In this document: in pieces, positions 26,204 through 35,280 of the stretch | Layout: each line of letters opens with the position of its first letter | How positions within the stretch are numbered: the first letter of the stretch is position 1 | Source: Verrucomicrobiaceae bacterium | Lineage (GTDB): Bacteria; Verrucomicrobiota; Verrucomicrobiia; Verrucomicrobiales; Verrucomicrobiaceae | Direction of reading: 5' to 3' | DNA: 64,000 bases | NCBI GenBank assembly: GCA_947458455.1 | Contig: CANGYJ010000009.1 | Location: 1-64,000, forward strand | Position numbers and translations under genes: made by a program | The notes under the pieces: generated by a model | What the model saw: the letters and a program-made list of their open reading frames with translations, nothing else | Databases searched by the model: none | What the model was told of the DNA's origin: nothing

Positions 26204-27949
26204 ATGCTCGTTTCACCTTCCCATCACCTATTTACCTCCCTGCTGCTTGGCATGGCGGTCACTTCGGCGGGATGCAAAAAGGAGGTCACGACGACGGAGA
26301 CCATCCCCAACCTCGCCCCGCCCTCCCGCTGCGGAGACCCGCATCGTGTTCTCACGGCGAATGTGATCCACCTCCCGGCCCCGCCTTTGCGGGATGGCAT
26401 CGGAACCTCCAGTATCCAGATCACCACCTTGAATCCCCAAGCGCAGGCCTACTTCGACTGTGGATTAAACCTCCTGCATGTGTTTTGGGAGTTTGAGGCC
26501 TACCGGGCCTTTCAACGGGCTGCGGAGCTCGATCCCGACTGTGCTATGGCCTACTGGGGCATTGTGATGTGCATGCCCGGGGCTAAGCCCGAGTTCCTCG
26601 TCGAGCGCACGAATGCCATGGGCCGCCTGATGGCACTTCGCGGCAAAGTTTCGCCGCGTGAGCAAGGCTACATCGATGCCCTGCAAGTCCTCGTCAGCCA
26701 AGGCAGCGAACGGTTTGCCGAGCGCTTGGAGGCGCAATGGCGGGCAGATCCCACGGATACCGATGCCGGAGCGCTGGCGGCCTATTATTTTAAGGACGGC
26801 TACACCTCCGATGGCAAACGCACGCCGAATCAAGACCGTGGCATCCAGATCATCGAGGAGATCCTCAAACGCAGCCCGAACCATGTCGCGGCGCTGCACT
26901 ATTCGATTCACCTCTACGAGCTCGGCCCGGAGATCGACCTCGCCATGCCTGCGGCGCAAAAAATCGCCCGGCTGGCGCCGCGAGCGAGCCACGCCGTTCA
27001 CATGCCAGGTCATGTAGCCTTCTTTCGCGGCGAGTATGAAGCCGCCATCGATCACTTCCGCGCCGCCTACGCCGTCGATGAGGCCTATCACAAGGCCGAA
27101 AACATCGAACCGGCGGAGAATGAAAACTTCGCTCACAACCTGAATTTCCTCGCCCAAGCCTACGCGGAGGCTGGCAGGCTTCGCGAGGCCTTGCTGTATG
27201 CCGAGGAGTTAAAACGCACCCGGCTGGCCACCTCGCGGTTACGCTCGGAAGCGGCCTCCGTCGTCGCCTACGAAGGCCGTTCGCTGGCGGGCCGCTTGCT
27301 CATCCGGGCCGGTGACTATGCGCGGGCCGTGGAAACGCTCTCCCGCGAATCCTCCGACCTCGCCCCCTCCACACCGAAGTATTTCCTCGAAGGTCTCGCC
27401 GCCAGCGCCCGCGGCCTCCAAGCAGCTCAAAACGGCAATCGTGACCAGATTTCCATCTCGCTCACCGATTTGGCCCGTTGGACGCAGCTCCTCAACGATG
27501 CCGGCCGCCAGATCGACCGCTCAGAAGAGATTTTTTATGCGCAGCGGGCCTCGCGCATCCTCGATCTCTTCGCCCGCACGCTGCGTGCTCAAGGCTCCTC
27601 CAGCAGGCAAACCGGCCGCATCTTCATCGACGGACTCATCGCGGCGGATGCCGATGGCTACCGCATGGACCCGCCCCTCATGCCGCTCTCCGTTCACGAG
27701 CTGGCCGGAGCCTTTTACCTGCAACGCGGCGATGCCGCCGCCGCCAAGGCCGCCTACCAACAAGCACTCATCCAGCGCCCACGCAGCGGCTACATCATGC
27801 TCGGCTTGGCCCGGGCAGAAAAACTCGCCGCGAATGACACCTCGAACGACCAGACGAAATTCGCCTGGAACCGAGTCATCGAATGTTTTCCGCAAGGCGA
27901 TTCAAATCTCTCCGCGCTGATGGAAGCCAAGGCTGGGCTGGCAAAGTAA
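26204..27949 (+). CDS. TPR-repeat lipoprotein
   Basis: 581 residues from the ATG at 26204, chosen because it starts a lipoprotein signal (LLLGMAVTSAGC). Tetratricopeptide-type helical repeats follow: AYRAFQRAAELDPDCAMAYWGIVMCMPG, HVAALHYSIHLYELGP, AIDHFRAAYAVDEAYHKAENIEP, FLAQAYAEAGRLREALLYAEEL, GDAAAAKAAYQQALIQRPRSGYIMLGLARA. It is presumably a periplasmic scaffold. Specific partners are unknown; it is transcribed on its own. Confidence 0.85.
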   Translation: MLVSPSHHLFTSLLLGMAVTSAGCKKEVTTTETIPNLAPPSRCGDPHRVLTANVIHLPAPPLRDGIGTSSIQITTLNPQAQAYFDCGLNLLHVFWEFEAYRAFQRAAELDPDCAMAYWGIVMCMPGAKPEFLVERTNAMGRLMALRGKVSPREQGYIDALQVLVSQGSERFAERLEAQWRADPTDTDAGALAAYYFKDGYTSDGKRTPNQDRGIQIIEEILKRSPNHVAALHYSIHLYELGPEIDLAMPAAQKIARLAPRASHAVHMPGHVAFFRGEYEAAIDHFRAAYAVDEAYHKAENIEPAENENFAHNLNFLAQAYAEAGRLREALLYAEELKRTRLATSRLRSEAASVVAYEGRSLAGRLLIRAGDYARAVETLSRESSDLAPSTPKYFLEGLAASARGLQAAQNGNRDQISISLTDLARWTQLLNDAGRQIDRSEEIFYAQRASRILDLFARTLRAQGSSSRQTGRIFIDGLIAADADGYRMDPPLMPLSVHELAGAFYLQRGDAAAAKAAYQQALIQRPRSGYIMLGLARAEKLAANDTSNDQTKFAWNRVIECFPQGDSNLSALMEAKAGLAK

Positions 27950-27955
27950 ACCCGG

Positions 27956-30859
27956 TCACCGCTTCACCACGCACTCATCGTGGTTCATGAGCGCCTGCAC
28001 GAGCACGGCAGCAGCGGCGAGTTCCGGCGAAGGCGTCTTCGGCTTCTTCGTGCCCATATTGAGCAGCTTCTTCACGGCCTCCACATTCTTCAAAAAGTGC
28101 GTGAGCTGCTCCGCGTGAAGCTGCTGGCAGATGGATAACTCCTTCGCATCCGGCAGACGGCTAAGGCAGTGCAGGAAAGCGCTTTCGATGAGCTTCTTCG
28201 TGTCGCTTTTGGACTCACCAAGAAGCTTCTCGGCCAGCACGCGGGCAGCTTCGACGAATTGCGGGCCGTTGAGCAAGATCAAGGCCTGCAGCGGACTGTC
28301 CGTGCGCTCGCGTTTCGCGGTGCAAACCGCCCGGCGAGGTGCGTCGAATGCCAGCATCGCGGGCGGCGGGCTGGTTCGACGCCAGGTGGTGTAAAGACTG
28401 CGGCGGAAGACGGCATCGCCAGCACTGGGGCCGATGGGTTTGAAGGCCTCCGTCATCTCATACGGATACACCGGCGGCCCGCCGATCTGCGTTTGCAACA
28501 GGCCGGAGATGGCGAGCGCATTGTCGCGGATCATTTCGGCACTGAGGCGATGCCGTGGACCACGGGCCAGCCATTGGTTATCGGGATCATCCGCCATCGT
28601 CGCAGCATCAGCGATGCTGCGCTGCTGGTAGGTCTGGCTCGACACGATGGTGTGAATGAGCCCTTTCACATCCCAACCGCTCGCGATGAAGTGCCCCGCG
28701 AGAAAATCGAGCAGCTCGGGATACAGCGGACGCTCGCCCTGGCTGCCAAAGTCCTCCGACGTCTTCACGAGGCCGCGACCAAACAAACTGGCCCAGATGC
28801 GGTTCACGGTCACGCGAGCCAGCAGCGGATGATTCGGAGCCGTGAGCCACTTCGCGAGGCCCAGACGATTCTTCGGCCATTCCGGCTTCATTGGCGGCAA
28901 AACGGCCGGTGTGACTGGGGCGACCTCCTCGCTGCGTTTGTCGTATTCACCACGCAGCAGCGCATAGGCCTTCTTCGGCTGCGGCAGCTCCCGCATAACC
29001 ATCATTTCTTTTTGGGCTTCGAGCAGCTTCGTGACCTCCGCCCGGCTTTGCAGCAGAGAAGGATCGGCAGCATGGGACGAATCGGAGACATCTCGGCTAA
29101 AGACACGAAAATCATCGATCAAGCCGCCTTTGAAGCCGCGATCCCGAAAACGCTCGCCGAGTGCAATCGTGTCGCCACCACCACCGAGGATGTTTTTGGT
29201 GAGGTTGTCGCGAATGATGTCCACGGCGGCCTGCTGGCCGTCGATGAAGAGGCGCAGGCCATCGGCCCGGCTGGAGCCGTCATTGGTCACGACGACATGC
29301 AGCCACGTCTTCAGCGGGATGTTTTGCTTCGTGCGGATGGAAATCGCATTGCCCGGCCAGAAGTGAATGAGGGACCACTTGAGCTTCCCTTCCTCGATCA
29401 GCAGCTCGTAGCCACGGCTGGCGGCATCCATCCAGGCCCGCGAGCGATGAAACACCACCGCGCGCTCCTTCACATCCGGTGTCTGCATCCAGAGCGACAC
29501 GCTGAAAGGCTCGTGACGCTGAAAATTGCCCACTTTGGTATCCACCGAATCATCGCCAGTGAACTTCACCGCGCTGCCCTCATGCCCCGGCACGAGCTTG
29601 TTCTCGCCTTTCAGCGTCGCGGGAGCCTTGGGGTCGATTTGATTCGCCAGCGTATTCTTTTCCAGCTTGTCGAAGCCGAAGCGAGCGATCTCGCCACGCT
29701 GCAAATCGGGATTCAAGAGAGGCTTCGGGCGCTTCTTTTCCAATTCGACCACCTTCGCTTTCGCGGCAGCCAGTTTGGCCTTCGAAGGCGCATCCATCAT
29801 CATCAGCGTGGGTGTGGGCGGCGAGGGCGTGAAGAACGAATACAACCCCGCTTCGTCGATGTTTTGGAACATCGAAAACAGCCCGTAATACTCTTTTTGC
29901 GCGATGGGATCGTATTTGTGATCGTGACAGCGGGCGCACTCAAACGTGAGGCCGAGAAACGCCGTGGCAAAGGTCTGCACACGGTCCGCCACATACTCCA
30001 CACGATATTCCTCCTCCACGCTGCCGCCTTCCGCCTCCTGCTGGTGCAGGCGGTTAAAGGCGGTGGCGAGAATCTGCTCATCGGTGGCCTGCGGCAGCAG
30101 GTCGCCCGCGATCTGCCAGGTCACAAACTGGTCGAAGGGCAGGTTGTCGTTCAGCGCCTTCACCACCCAGTCCCGCCACGGCCACACGTCCCGCTCCCGG
30201 TCCACCTGAAAGCCATACGAATCCGCGTAGCGAGAGACATCGAGCCAATCCGAGGCCCATTTTTCGCCGAAGGCGGGGGATTGGAGGAGCTTCGGAATCA
30301 CATCGGACGGATCGGTCTGGTCGGACGAATCAGGCGGGAGGCCGGTGAGATCAAAGTGAAGCCTGCGCCGCAGCGTGGTGGCCTCCGCCTTCGGCTGGAG
30401 CTTCAAGCTACGCTGCGCCAGCCCTGCGCTCACGATCTCGTCGATGCGCTTCGCGGCCGCAGGAATCAGGATTCTTGATTCAGGAATCGAGAATGGAGCA
30501 AAGCTCCAATGCGCCTCATACTCCGCGCCTTCGCTGATCCAGCGACGCAGGATTTCCACCTCGGCCTTCGTGAGCTGGCCGAGCTTCGATTTCGGCGGCG
30601 GCATCAGCTCGTCGGGATCGCTGGTGAGGATGCGGTCGAGGATGAGGCTCTTCTCAGGCTTGCCCGGCACGATGTGACCGTCCTGGATGGCCGCAGCACG
30701 ATCATCAAGCCGCAGATCCGCCTCCCGCTTCTTCGCATCCGGCCCGTGGCAGTGAAAACACTTGTCCGAGAGGATCGGACGGATGTCGCGGTTGAAGCGC
30801 AGCTTCTCCGCCGCGTGGGCAGCGAACGGGAAAAACAGGATGGCGAGGGCAAAACGCAT
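27956..30859 (-). CDS. Planctomycete-type cytochrome / DUF1549 / LamG / DUF1553 protein
   Basis: 967 residues from the ATG at 30859, which starts a signal peptide (MRFALAILFFPFAAHAA). Domains in order: PSCyt1 heme domain (ILSDKCFHCHGPDAKKREADLRLDDRAA), DUF1549 (HFDLTGLPPDSSDQTDPSD, WLDVSRYADSYGF, CARCHDHKYDPIAQKEYYGLF), a LamG/concanavalin-like domain (FSVSLWMQTPDVKERAVVFH, LFIDGQQAAVD), and DUF1553 (NHPLLARVTVNRIWASLFGRGLVKTSEDFGSQGERP). A dispersed repeat encodes part of the DUF1549 linker (30310-30333). No DUF1501 partner adjoins, unlike the copy at 22.7 kb. A role in polysaccharide handling is inferred from the LamG domain. Confidence 0.9.
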   Translation of the reverse strand: MRFALAILFFPFAAHAAEKLRFNRDIRPILSDKCFHCHGPDAKKREADLRLDDRAAAIQDGHIVPGKPEKSLILDRILTSDPDELMPPPKSKLGQLTKAEVEILRRWISEGAEYEAHWSFAPFSIPESRILIPAAAKRIDEIVSAGLAQRSLKLQPKAEATTLRRRLHFDLTGLPPDSSDQTDPSDVIPKLLQSPAFGEKWASDWLDVSRYADSYGFQVDRERDVWPWRDWVVKALNDNLPFDQFVTWQIAGDLLPQATDEQILATAFNRLHQQEAEGGSVEEEYRVEYVADRVQTFATAFLGLTFECARCHDHKYDPIAQKEYYGLFSMFQNIDEAGLYSFFTPSPPTPTLMMMDAPSKAKLAAAKAKVVELEKKRPKPLLNPDLQRGEIARFGFDKLEKNTLANQIDPKAPATLKGENKLVPGHEGSAVKFTGDDSVDTKVGNFQRHEPFSVSLWMQTPDVKERAVVFHRSRAWMDAASRGYELLIEEGKLKWSLIHFWPGNAISIRTKQNIPLKTWLHVVVTNDGSSRADGLRLFIDGQQAAVDIIRDNLTKNILGGGGDTIALGERFRDRGFKGGLIDDFRVFSRDVSDSSHAADPSLLQSRAEVTKLLEAQKEMMVMRELPQPKKAYALLRGEYDKRSEEVAPVTPAVLPPMKPEWPKNRLGLAKWLTAPNHPLLARVTVNRIWASLFGRGLVKTSEDFGSQGERPLYPELLDFLAGHFIASGWDVKGLIHTIVSSQTYQQRSIADAATMADDPDNQWLARGPRHRLSAEMIRDNALAISGLLQTQIGGPPVYPYEMTEAFKPIGPSAGDAVFRRSLYTTWRRTSPPPAMLAFDAPRRAVCTAKRERTDSPLQALILLNGPQFVEAARVLAEKLLGESKSDTKKLIESAFLHCLSRLPDAKELSICQQLHAEQLTHFLKNVEAVKKLLNMGTKKPKTPSPELAAAAVLVQALMNHDECVVKR
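30310..30333. repeat. Dispersed 24-bp repeat, copy inside the DUF1549 gene
   Basis: GATCGGTCTGGTCGGACG-type sequence at 30310-30333. Twenty of 24 positions match the reverse complement of 43503-43526, downstream of trpB. Here it is translated in frame as part of the variable linker PDSSDQTDPSD after GLPP. Confidence 0.65.
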
Positions 30860-30975
30860 GGGGGGGAACAAAGACAGGAGACTTCCGCCTTTCTCAACGG
30901 CCTTCCTCTTGACCTTCTTGACGCCCTTGACGACTTCCGCACGGGCCACCATGCATCACCGGCTCATTCCCTCTC

Positions 30976-31464
30976 ATGTGGCAGGAACTCACCACCCTCT
31001 GGCAAAGCATCCGTGATCCGGAGTACCTGCACCTGCTCATCGAGCCGCTGCCGCTCTACGGCCTGGGGCTGGGGCTGATGTTCTTCATCGTGGCCTTTGT
31101 GGTGGGTGAGAGGCGCTGCCGCCTCGTGGCGCTGGCGCTCATTTGCGTCTCCTGCGCCAGCGTGTGGCCCTACACGGACCAACGGGCCAAGGCCACGCCG
31201 CGCATCATCGCCACGCGACCGCCGGAATACGCCAGCGTGATCCGCGAGCAGACCCAGCGCCGGCTCGACTGGAACTGGCCTTACTACGCGATGACGCTCT
31301 TTTCGCTCATCGCCCTCTTCACCAGCCAATCGCCCAAAGGCAAGCCGCTGCTCATCATCGTCGTCATCGGCGGCGCGATGCTGTTTTGGATCAGCATCTG
31401 GCTCCACAAAAAAGAGTGCGAGGTCTATCACCGCAACATCGTGCGCTATAAACCACCGCGTTGA
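30976..31464 (+). CDS. Small multi-pass membrane protein of unknown function
   Basis: 162 residues with four predicted membrane segments: LYGLGLGLMFFIVAFVVG, LVALALICVSCASVW, YYAMTLFSLIALF, LLIIVVIGGAMLFWISIW. The loop between helices 2 and 3 is basic and polar. No family was recognised. It is divergent from the DUF1549/LamG gene and convergent with the MoxR gene. Confidence 0.75.
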   Translation: MWQELTTLWQSIRDPEYLHLLIEPLPLYGLGLGLMFFIVAFVVGERRCRLVALALICVSCASVWPYTDQRAKATPRIIATRPPEYASVIREQTQRRLDWNWPYYAMTLFSLIALFTSQSPKGKPLLIIVVIGGAMLFWISIWLHKKECEVYHRNIVRYKPPR

Positions 31465-31494
31465 GCGACGGCTGAATCTTCCTCCGCCTCTGAC

Positions 31495-31556
31495 TCCTAC
31501 TCCTCCTCCCGGATCGAACGTCTCACAGCTTCCAATTCGGGGGAGGAAGAGTAGGA
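31495..31556. terminator. Possible bidirectional hairpin between convergent genes
   Basis: TCCTACTCCTCCTCCC at 31495-31510 pairs with 31541-31556 with one mismatch (16-bp stem, 30-base loop). It lies between the convergent membrane protein and MoxR genes. No T-tract follows, so terminator activity is uncertain. Confidence 0.4.
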
Positions 31557-31576
31557 GGAAGAGAAGGAAGCGGCAC

Positions 31577-32626
31577 TCACGGGATCGGCGTCTCCTCGAT
31601 GAGCATCCTCGCGGTTTCCGCGCCGGTTTGACCGTCCACGGCATGATCGAGTCGATGGCCCATCACCGGTACTGCCACGGCCTGCACATCCTCCGGCAGC
31701 ACCATCGCCCGACCTTGAATGAGTGCCCAGGCCCTCGCCGCGGCGAGCAAGGCCAGCCCCGCACGCGGTGAAAGCCCATGCCCGGTGGCGCGACTGGCCG
31801 CGAGAAGGTCCTGCAAATAATCCAGCAACGGCGCGGAAACATGCACCGCCCGCGTCCAGCTTTGCAGCGCATGCAAATCCGCCGTCGAAAGCGCAGCCGG
31901 CATCGTCTTGAGCAGATCGCGACGGTCGATTCCTTGCAGCAGTGCCCGCTCCGCCTCGCGATCCGGCGGCCCAAGGCCGAGACGCATCAAGAAGCGGTCC
32001 AACTGCGATTCCGGCAGCATGTAGGTGCCCGTTTGCGACGAGGGATTCTGCGTGGCGATGACGAAAAACGGCTCCGGCAGCGCATGCGTGCTGCCATCCG
32101 CCGTCACCTTCCCTTCCTCCATCGCCTCCAGCAAAGCCGACTGGGTCTTCGGCGTGGCGCGATTGATCTCATCCGCCAGCAGCACCTGCGAAAAAACCGG
32201 GCCGCGATGGAAGATGAAGCTGCCGCTATCTCGATCATAAACCGCCGCGCCCAGAATATCCGCCGGCAAAAGATCACTGGTGAACTGCACGCGTCGAAAC
32301 TGAAGCCCCAGCGCCTGCGCCAGTGCCTGCGAGAGGATCGTCTTTCCCACCCCAGGCTGGTCTTCAAACAGCAAATGCCCCCGTGCCAGCAGGCAGGCCA
32401 CCGCGAGCCTCACGGCACCCTCCTTGCCGAGAATGATCTGCGAGACGGCGCTGAGCAGCGCATCGATTTGCTCCTGTGCCTGCCGAGCACTCGCGGCAGG
32501 AAGGGCGGCATCGGCAGAGGACGTTTGGGTGCGTGAGGACACGAGGGAAAGCAGGCTGTTGAGCCCGTACTCTCGCCTGAACCAGCTCCAAAGCGCAAGA
32601 GATACCTTTGTAGCGTGTACAGGCAT
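31577..32626 (-). CDS. MoxR-family AAA+ ATPase
   Basis: 349 residues. Walker A DQPGVGKT at about 89-96, Walker B VLLADEIN at 148-155, and sensor elements (FFVIATQNP, LPESQLDRFLMRL) identify the MoxR/AAA_3 subfamily, chaperone-like ATPases that usually activate VWA-domain partners. No VWA gene is adjacent: the one at 59.3-60.9 kb is distant. The true start may be the GTG at 32542, since homologues begin close to IDALLSAVSQIILGKE. Confidence 0.9.
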   Translation of the reverse strand: MPVHATKVSLALWSWFRREYGLNSLLSLVSSRTQTSSADAALPAASARQAQEQIDALLSAVSQIILGKEGAVRLAVACLLARGHLLFEDQPGVGKTILSQALAQALGLQFRRVQFTSDLLPADILGAAVYDRDSGSFIFHRGPVFSQVLLADEINRATPKTQSALLEAMEEGKVTADGSTHALPEPFFVIATQNPSSQTGTYMLPESQLDRFLMRLGLGPPDREAERALLQGIDRRDLLKTMPAALSTADLHALQSWTRAVHVSAPLLDYLQDLLAASRATGHGLSPRAGLALLAAARAWALIQGRAMVLPEDVQAVAVPVMGHRLDHAVDGQTGAETARMLIEETPIP

Positions 32627-32699
32627 CTGACAGAATTGCCCTGAGGAGCCTGCCCAAACCTGAATTGCAAATTTTCGCCTCTCCGGCTATCCATCGCAC

Positions 32700-32942
32700 A
32701 TGACAACGCTCTCGCTTTCACTGCCCGACAAATTCGTCACCCGGCTCGATCAGGCTGCCAAGGCCCGCAAAAAGAGCCGCAAAGCCTACGCCCGTGAAGT
32801 GCTGGTGAAGAGCATCCCTGCTCCCGTCTCGTCGAAAGCACCGAGCCTGCTCGATCTCACACGCAACCTGTGCGGCATCGGTCAAAGTGGCATGCGCGAT
32901 CTTTCCTCAAATCCAGTTCACCTCAGTGACTTTGGAGCATGA
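32700..32942 (+). CDS. Ribbon-helix-helix-type antitoxin (VapB-like)
   Basis: 80 residues. The N-terminus LSLSLPDKFVTRLDQAAKARKKSRKAYAREVLVKSI fits an RHH DNA-binding strand and two helices. The C-terminal tail would wrap the toxin. It overlaps the PIN toxin start by four bases (ATGA), the standard antitoxin-toxin arrangement. Confidence 0.8.
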   Translation: MTTLSLSLPDKFVTRLDQAAKARKKSRKAYAREVLVKSIPAPVSSKAPSLLDLTRNLCGIGQSGMRDLSSNPVHLSDFGA

Positions 32943-33364
32943 ACGAAATTGTCATTGTCGATGCCGGACCGCTGGTGGCCTATCTGGACCGGAGCGATCA
33001 GCATCATGAATGGGCCGTGGAATCTTTTTCGCGACTAAACAACCCGCTCCAAACCTGTGAGGCCGTGATGGCAGAGGCATGGCATCTGCTCCGGCGTGGC
33101 CGGATCAACCCTGACCACCTTCTTGCCCTGGTGAAGCAGGGTGCCCTAATCGTGCAGTTCGATCTCACCGCCGAAATCGACGCGGTGCGGCTTCTCATAC
33201 GGCGCTATGTCAATGTTCCGATGTCACTCGCCGATGCCTGCCTCGTGCGAATGAGTGAGTTGCAGGAACCCTCTCGCGTCATGACGGTCGATTCCGACTT
33301 CGTCGTCTATCGGCGACATGCACGGCACGTCATCCCCCTGCTGAGTCCGTTCTCCGCCGCCTGA
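32939..33364 (+). CDS. PIN-domain toxin (VapC-like)
   Basis: 141 residues. The acidic PIN-nuclease residues are seen at D8 (IVIVDAGPLVAYLD), E46 (AEAW), D99 (SLADACLVR) and D118/D120 (TVDSDF), expected to bind Mg for RNA cleavage. It forms a translationally coupled pair with the preceding RHH protein. Confidence 0.88.
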   Translation: MNEIVIVDAGPLVAYLDRSDQHHEWAVESFSRLNNPLQTCEAVMAEAWHLLRRGRINPDHLLALVKQGALIVQFDLTAEIDAVRLLIRRYVNVPMSLADACLVRMSELQEPSRVMTVDSDFVVYRRHARHVIPLLSPFSAA

Positions 33365-33426
33365 GGTAAGCCCCCGGCGCCTTTCTGATTGAAACTTTGG
33401 GATGAGTTCCCCGCAGTTGTGCTATC

Positions 33427-34755
33427 TTGACGACTACGACCTTGAACAACGACCTCCAGAAACCCCAGCCACGCTTCGACGACCTTCGCGGTATCCTTCA
33501 CTATGTGCCGCAGTTTCGTCAGAAGGTCTTTGTGATCGCCTTTGATGGGGCGCTGATGACGCAGCCGGGCTTTGCGAGCATCCTGCAAGACGTGGCGGTG
33601 CTGCAATCGCTCAACATCGAGGTGGTGCTCGTTTTTGGAGCCCGTGCGCAGGTGCGGGCGCTGGCAGCGAAGCGCGGCATCACGCTCTACAACGACGACG
33701 GCATGGGCCGGACGGATGCGGCAGGCATCGAGATCGCCACGGATGCGATCATGCGGCAGTGCAGCGAGCTGGTGGCCGATCTGACGGCGCTGGAAATGCC
33801 GGTGGCGGTTTCCAATGCGCTCGCGGTGCATCCAGCAGGCGTCATTGATGGCGTGGATCTTGAGTTCACCGGCCGCATTGAGCGGGTGGATGAGGAAAGC
33901 CTTCGTGCGTTGCTCAAGGCCGACATCATTCCGATTTTGCCGCCGCTGGGCTACGACGGCAAAGGAGCCACGCTACGGCTGAATTCCGATGCTGTGGCCG
34001 TGGAGGTCGCCATTGAGCTTCAGGCTGCCAAAGTCATTTTTGTCTCCGAAAGCGGCCTGAATGATCCGGACGGCCAGCGCCTCGCCCAGATCTCCGTGGC
34101 TGAGGCGAAGGAGATGTACAAGAAAAAGGACCCGAAGCACGACGTGAGCATGCTTTCCAAGCTGCGCTATGCCGCGCTGGCCTGCCAGGAGGGCGTGCCA
34201 CGCGTTCACATCGTCGATGGCACGCTCGATGAAGCGCTGCTGGCCGAACTTTTCTCCAATGAAGGCGTGGGCACGATGATCCATGCAGATGACTACCAGC
34301 AGATCCGCAAAGCCCGCGCCAGCGATGTGCCGGAGCTGCTTTCGATGATGCAGCAGAGCGTGGATGATGCCGCGCTGGTGCCGCGGAGCCGCGATTCCAT
34401 TCAATCCAAGATCAAAGACTTCTTCGTCCTCGAACTCGACGGTCACCCCATCGGCTCCGTGGCCGTGCATTCCTATGAAGAAGAGGGGCAAAAAGTGGCC
34501 GAACTAGCCTGCCTCTTCGTCAAACGCAGTCACAAGAACAAAAGCCACGGCCGCAAGCTCGTGGCCTTTGCCGAGGAAACCGCGAAACAACGCGGCTGCG
34601 AAATCATCGTGGCCCTCAGCACCCAGGCCTTCCGCTTCTTTGAGGAAAAGATGGGCTACACCGTCACCACCCCCGATTCCCTGCCTACCAGCCGCCGTGA
34701 GAAATACGACAAGAGCGGTCGGAACTCGAAGGTGCTGGTGAAAGCGCTGAAGTAG
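33427..34755 (+). CDS. argA: Amino-acid N-acetyltransferase (N-acetylglutamate synthase)
   Basis: 442 residues from a TTG codon; the next Met is too far inside. An amino-acid-kinase-like domain (LHYVPQFRQKVFVIAFDGALMT, NIEVVLVFGARAQVRAL, GLNDPDGQRLAQIS) precedes a GNAT acetyltransferase domain (RKARASDVPELLSMMQQSVDDAALVPRSRD, ELACLFVKRSHKNKSHGRKLVAFAEETA, YDKSGRNSKVLVKAL). This is the classical bifunctional-looking ArgA architecture; it acetylates glutamate in the first step of arginine synthesis. It lies about 17 kb from argB, argD and argF on the other strand. Confidence 0.92.
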   Translation: MTTTTLNNDLQKPQPRFDDLRGILHYVPQFRQKVFVIAFDGALMTQPGFASILQDVAVLQSLNIEVVLVFGARAQVRALAAKRGITLYNDDGMGRTDAAGIEIATDAIMRQCSELVADLTALEMPVAVSNALAVHPAGVIDGVDLEFTGRIERVDEESLRALLKADIIPILPPLGYDGKGATLRLNSDAVAVEVAIELQAAKVIFVSESGLNDPDGQRLAQISVAEAKEMYKKKDPKHDVSMLSKLRYAALACQEGVPRVHIVDGTLDEALLAELFSNEGVGTMIHADDYQQIRKARASDVPELLSMMQQSVDDAALVPRSRDSIQSKIKDFFVLELDGHPIGSVAVHSYEEEGQKVAELACLFVKRSHKNKSHGRKLVAFAEETAKQRGCEIIVALSTQAFRFFEEKMGYTVTTPDSLPTSRREKYDKSGRNSKVLVKALK

Positions 34756-34836
34756 CGGCGGAGCCAAGGGACTTCGAGCGTGAGGCATGCCAAAAGCATC
34801 TTGGCAAAGCCACGCGATGTGTGTTCCTTTGCCATC

Positions 34837-35280
34837 ATGAATCCGCCGCCCGTTCCCAGCCCGGATGCCGATCACCTCCGCGTGCTCGCCATCTGCCATT
34901 ACATCACCGCCGGGCTCACGCTGCTGATGTCAGGCTTCATTCCGCTGCATTACGCGATCATGAAGATGGTCTTCACCAGCCCGGAGATGATGGAACCCAA
35001 ACCCGGTGAGCCTGCGATGCCTTTCGATCCGGCGGAGTTCTTTGCGCTCATCCAGTGGTTTTATGTCATCGCCGCCCTGTTCATGCTTTCTGCCGTCATC
35101 TTGACCGCAATCTCCGGCCGCTTCATCCAGCGGCGTGTGAACCGGCTCTTCTCGCTGATCGTGGCCGGATTCATGTGCATGTTTTTCCCCTTCGGCACAG
35201 CCTTGGGTGTCTTCACCTTCATCGTGCTGACCCGCGAATCAGTGAGGCGGCTCTATTTTGAAACAGAATCCCAACCATGA
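34837..35280 (+). CDS. Small membrane protein coupled to an ABC1/UbiB kinase
   Basis: 147 residues from the ATG at 34837. Three hydrophobic segments: LAICHYITAGLTLLMSGFIPL, FYVIAALFMLSAVILTAI, LFSLIVAGFMCMFFPFGTALGVFTFIVL. The N-terminus is proline-rich (MNPPPVPSPDADH), as in many PVC small membrane proteins. Its stop overlaps the start of the UbiB-type gene (ATGA), so the two are translated together. No recognised family. Confidence 0.75.
   Translation: MNPPPVPSPDADHLRVLAICHYITAGLTLLMSGFIPLHYAIMKMVFTSPEMMEPKPGEPAMPFDPAEFFALIQWFYVIAALFMLSAVILTAISGRFIQRRVNRLFSLIVAGFMCMFFPFGTALGVFTFIVLTRESVRRLYFETESQP

Noticed and set aside
28169-30478. 769-residue frame antisense to the LamG-containing gene
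   Set aside because: Composition and lack of any motif mark it as a shadow of the real minus-strand protein.
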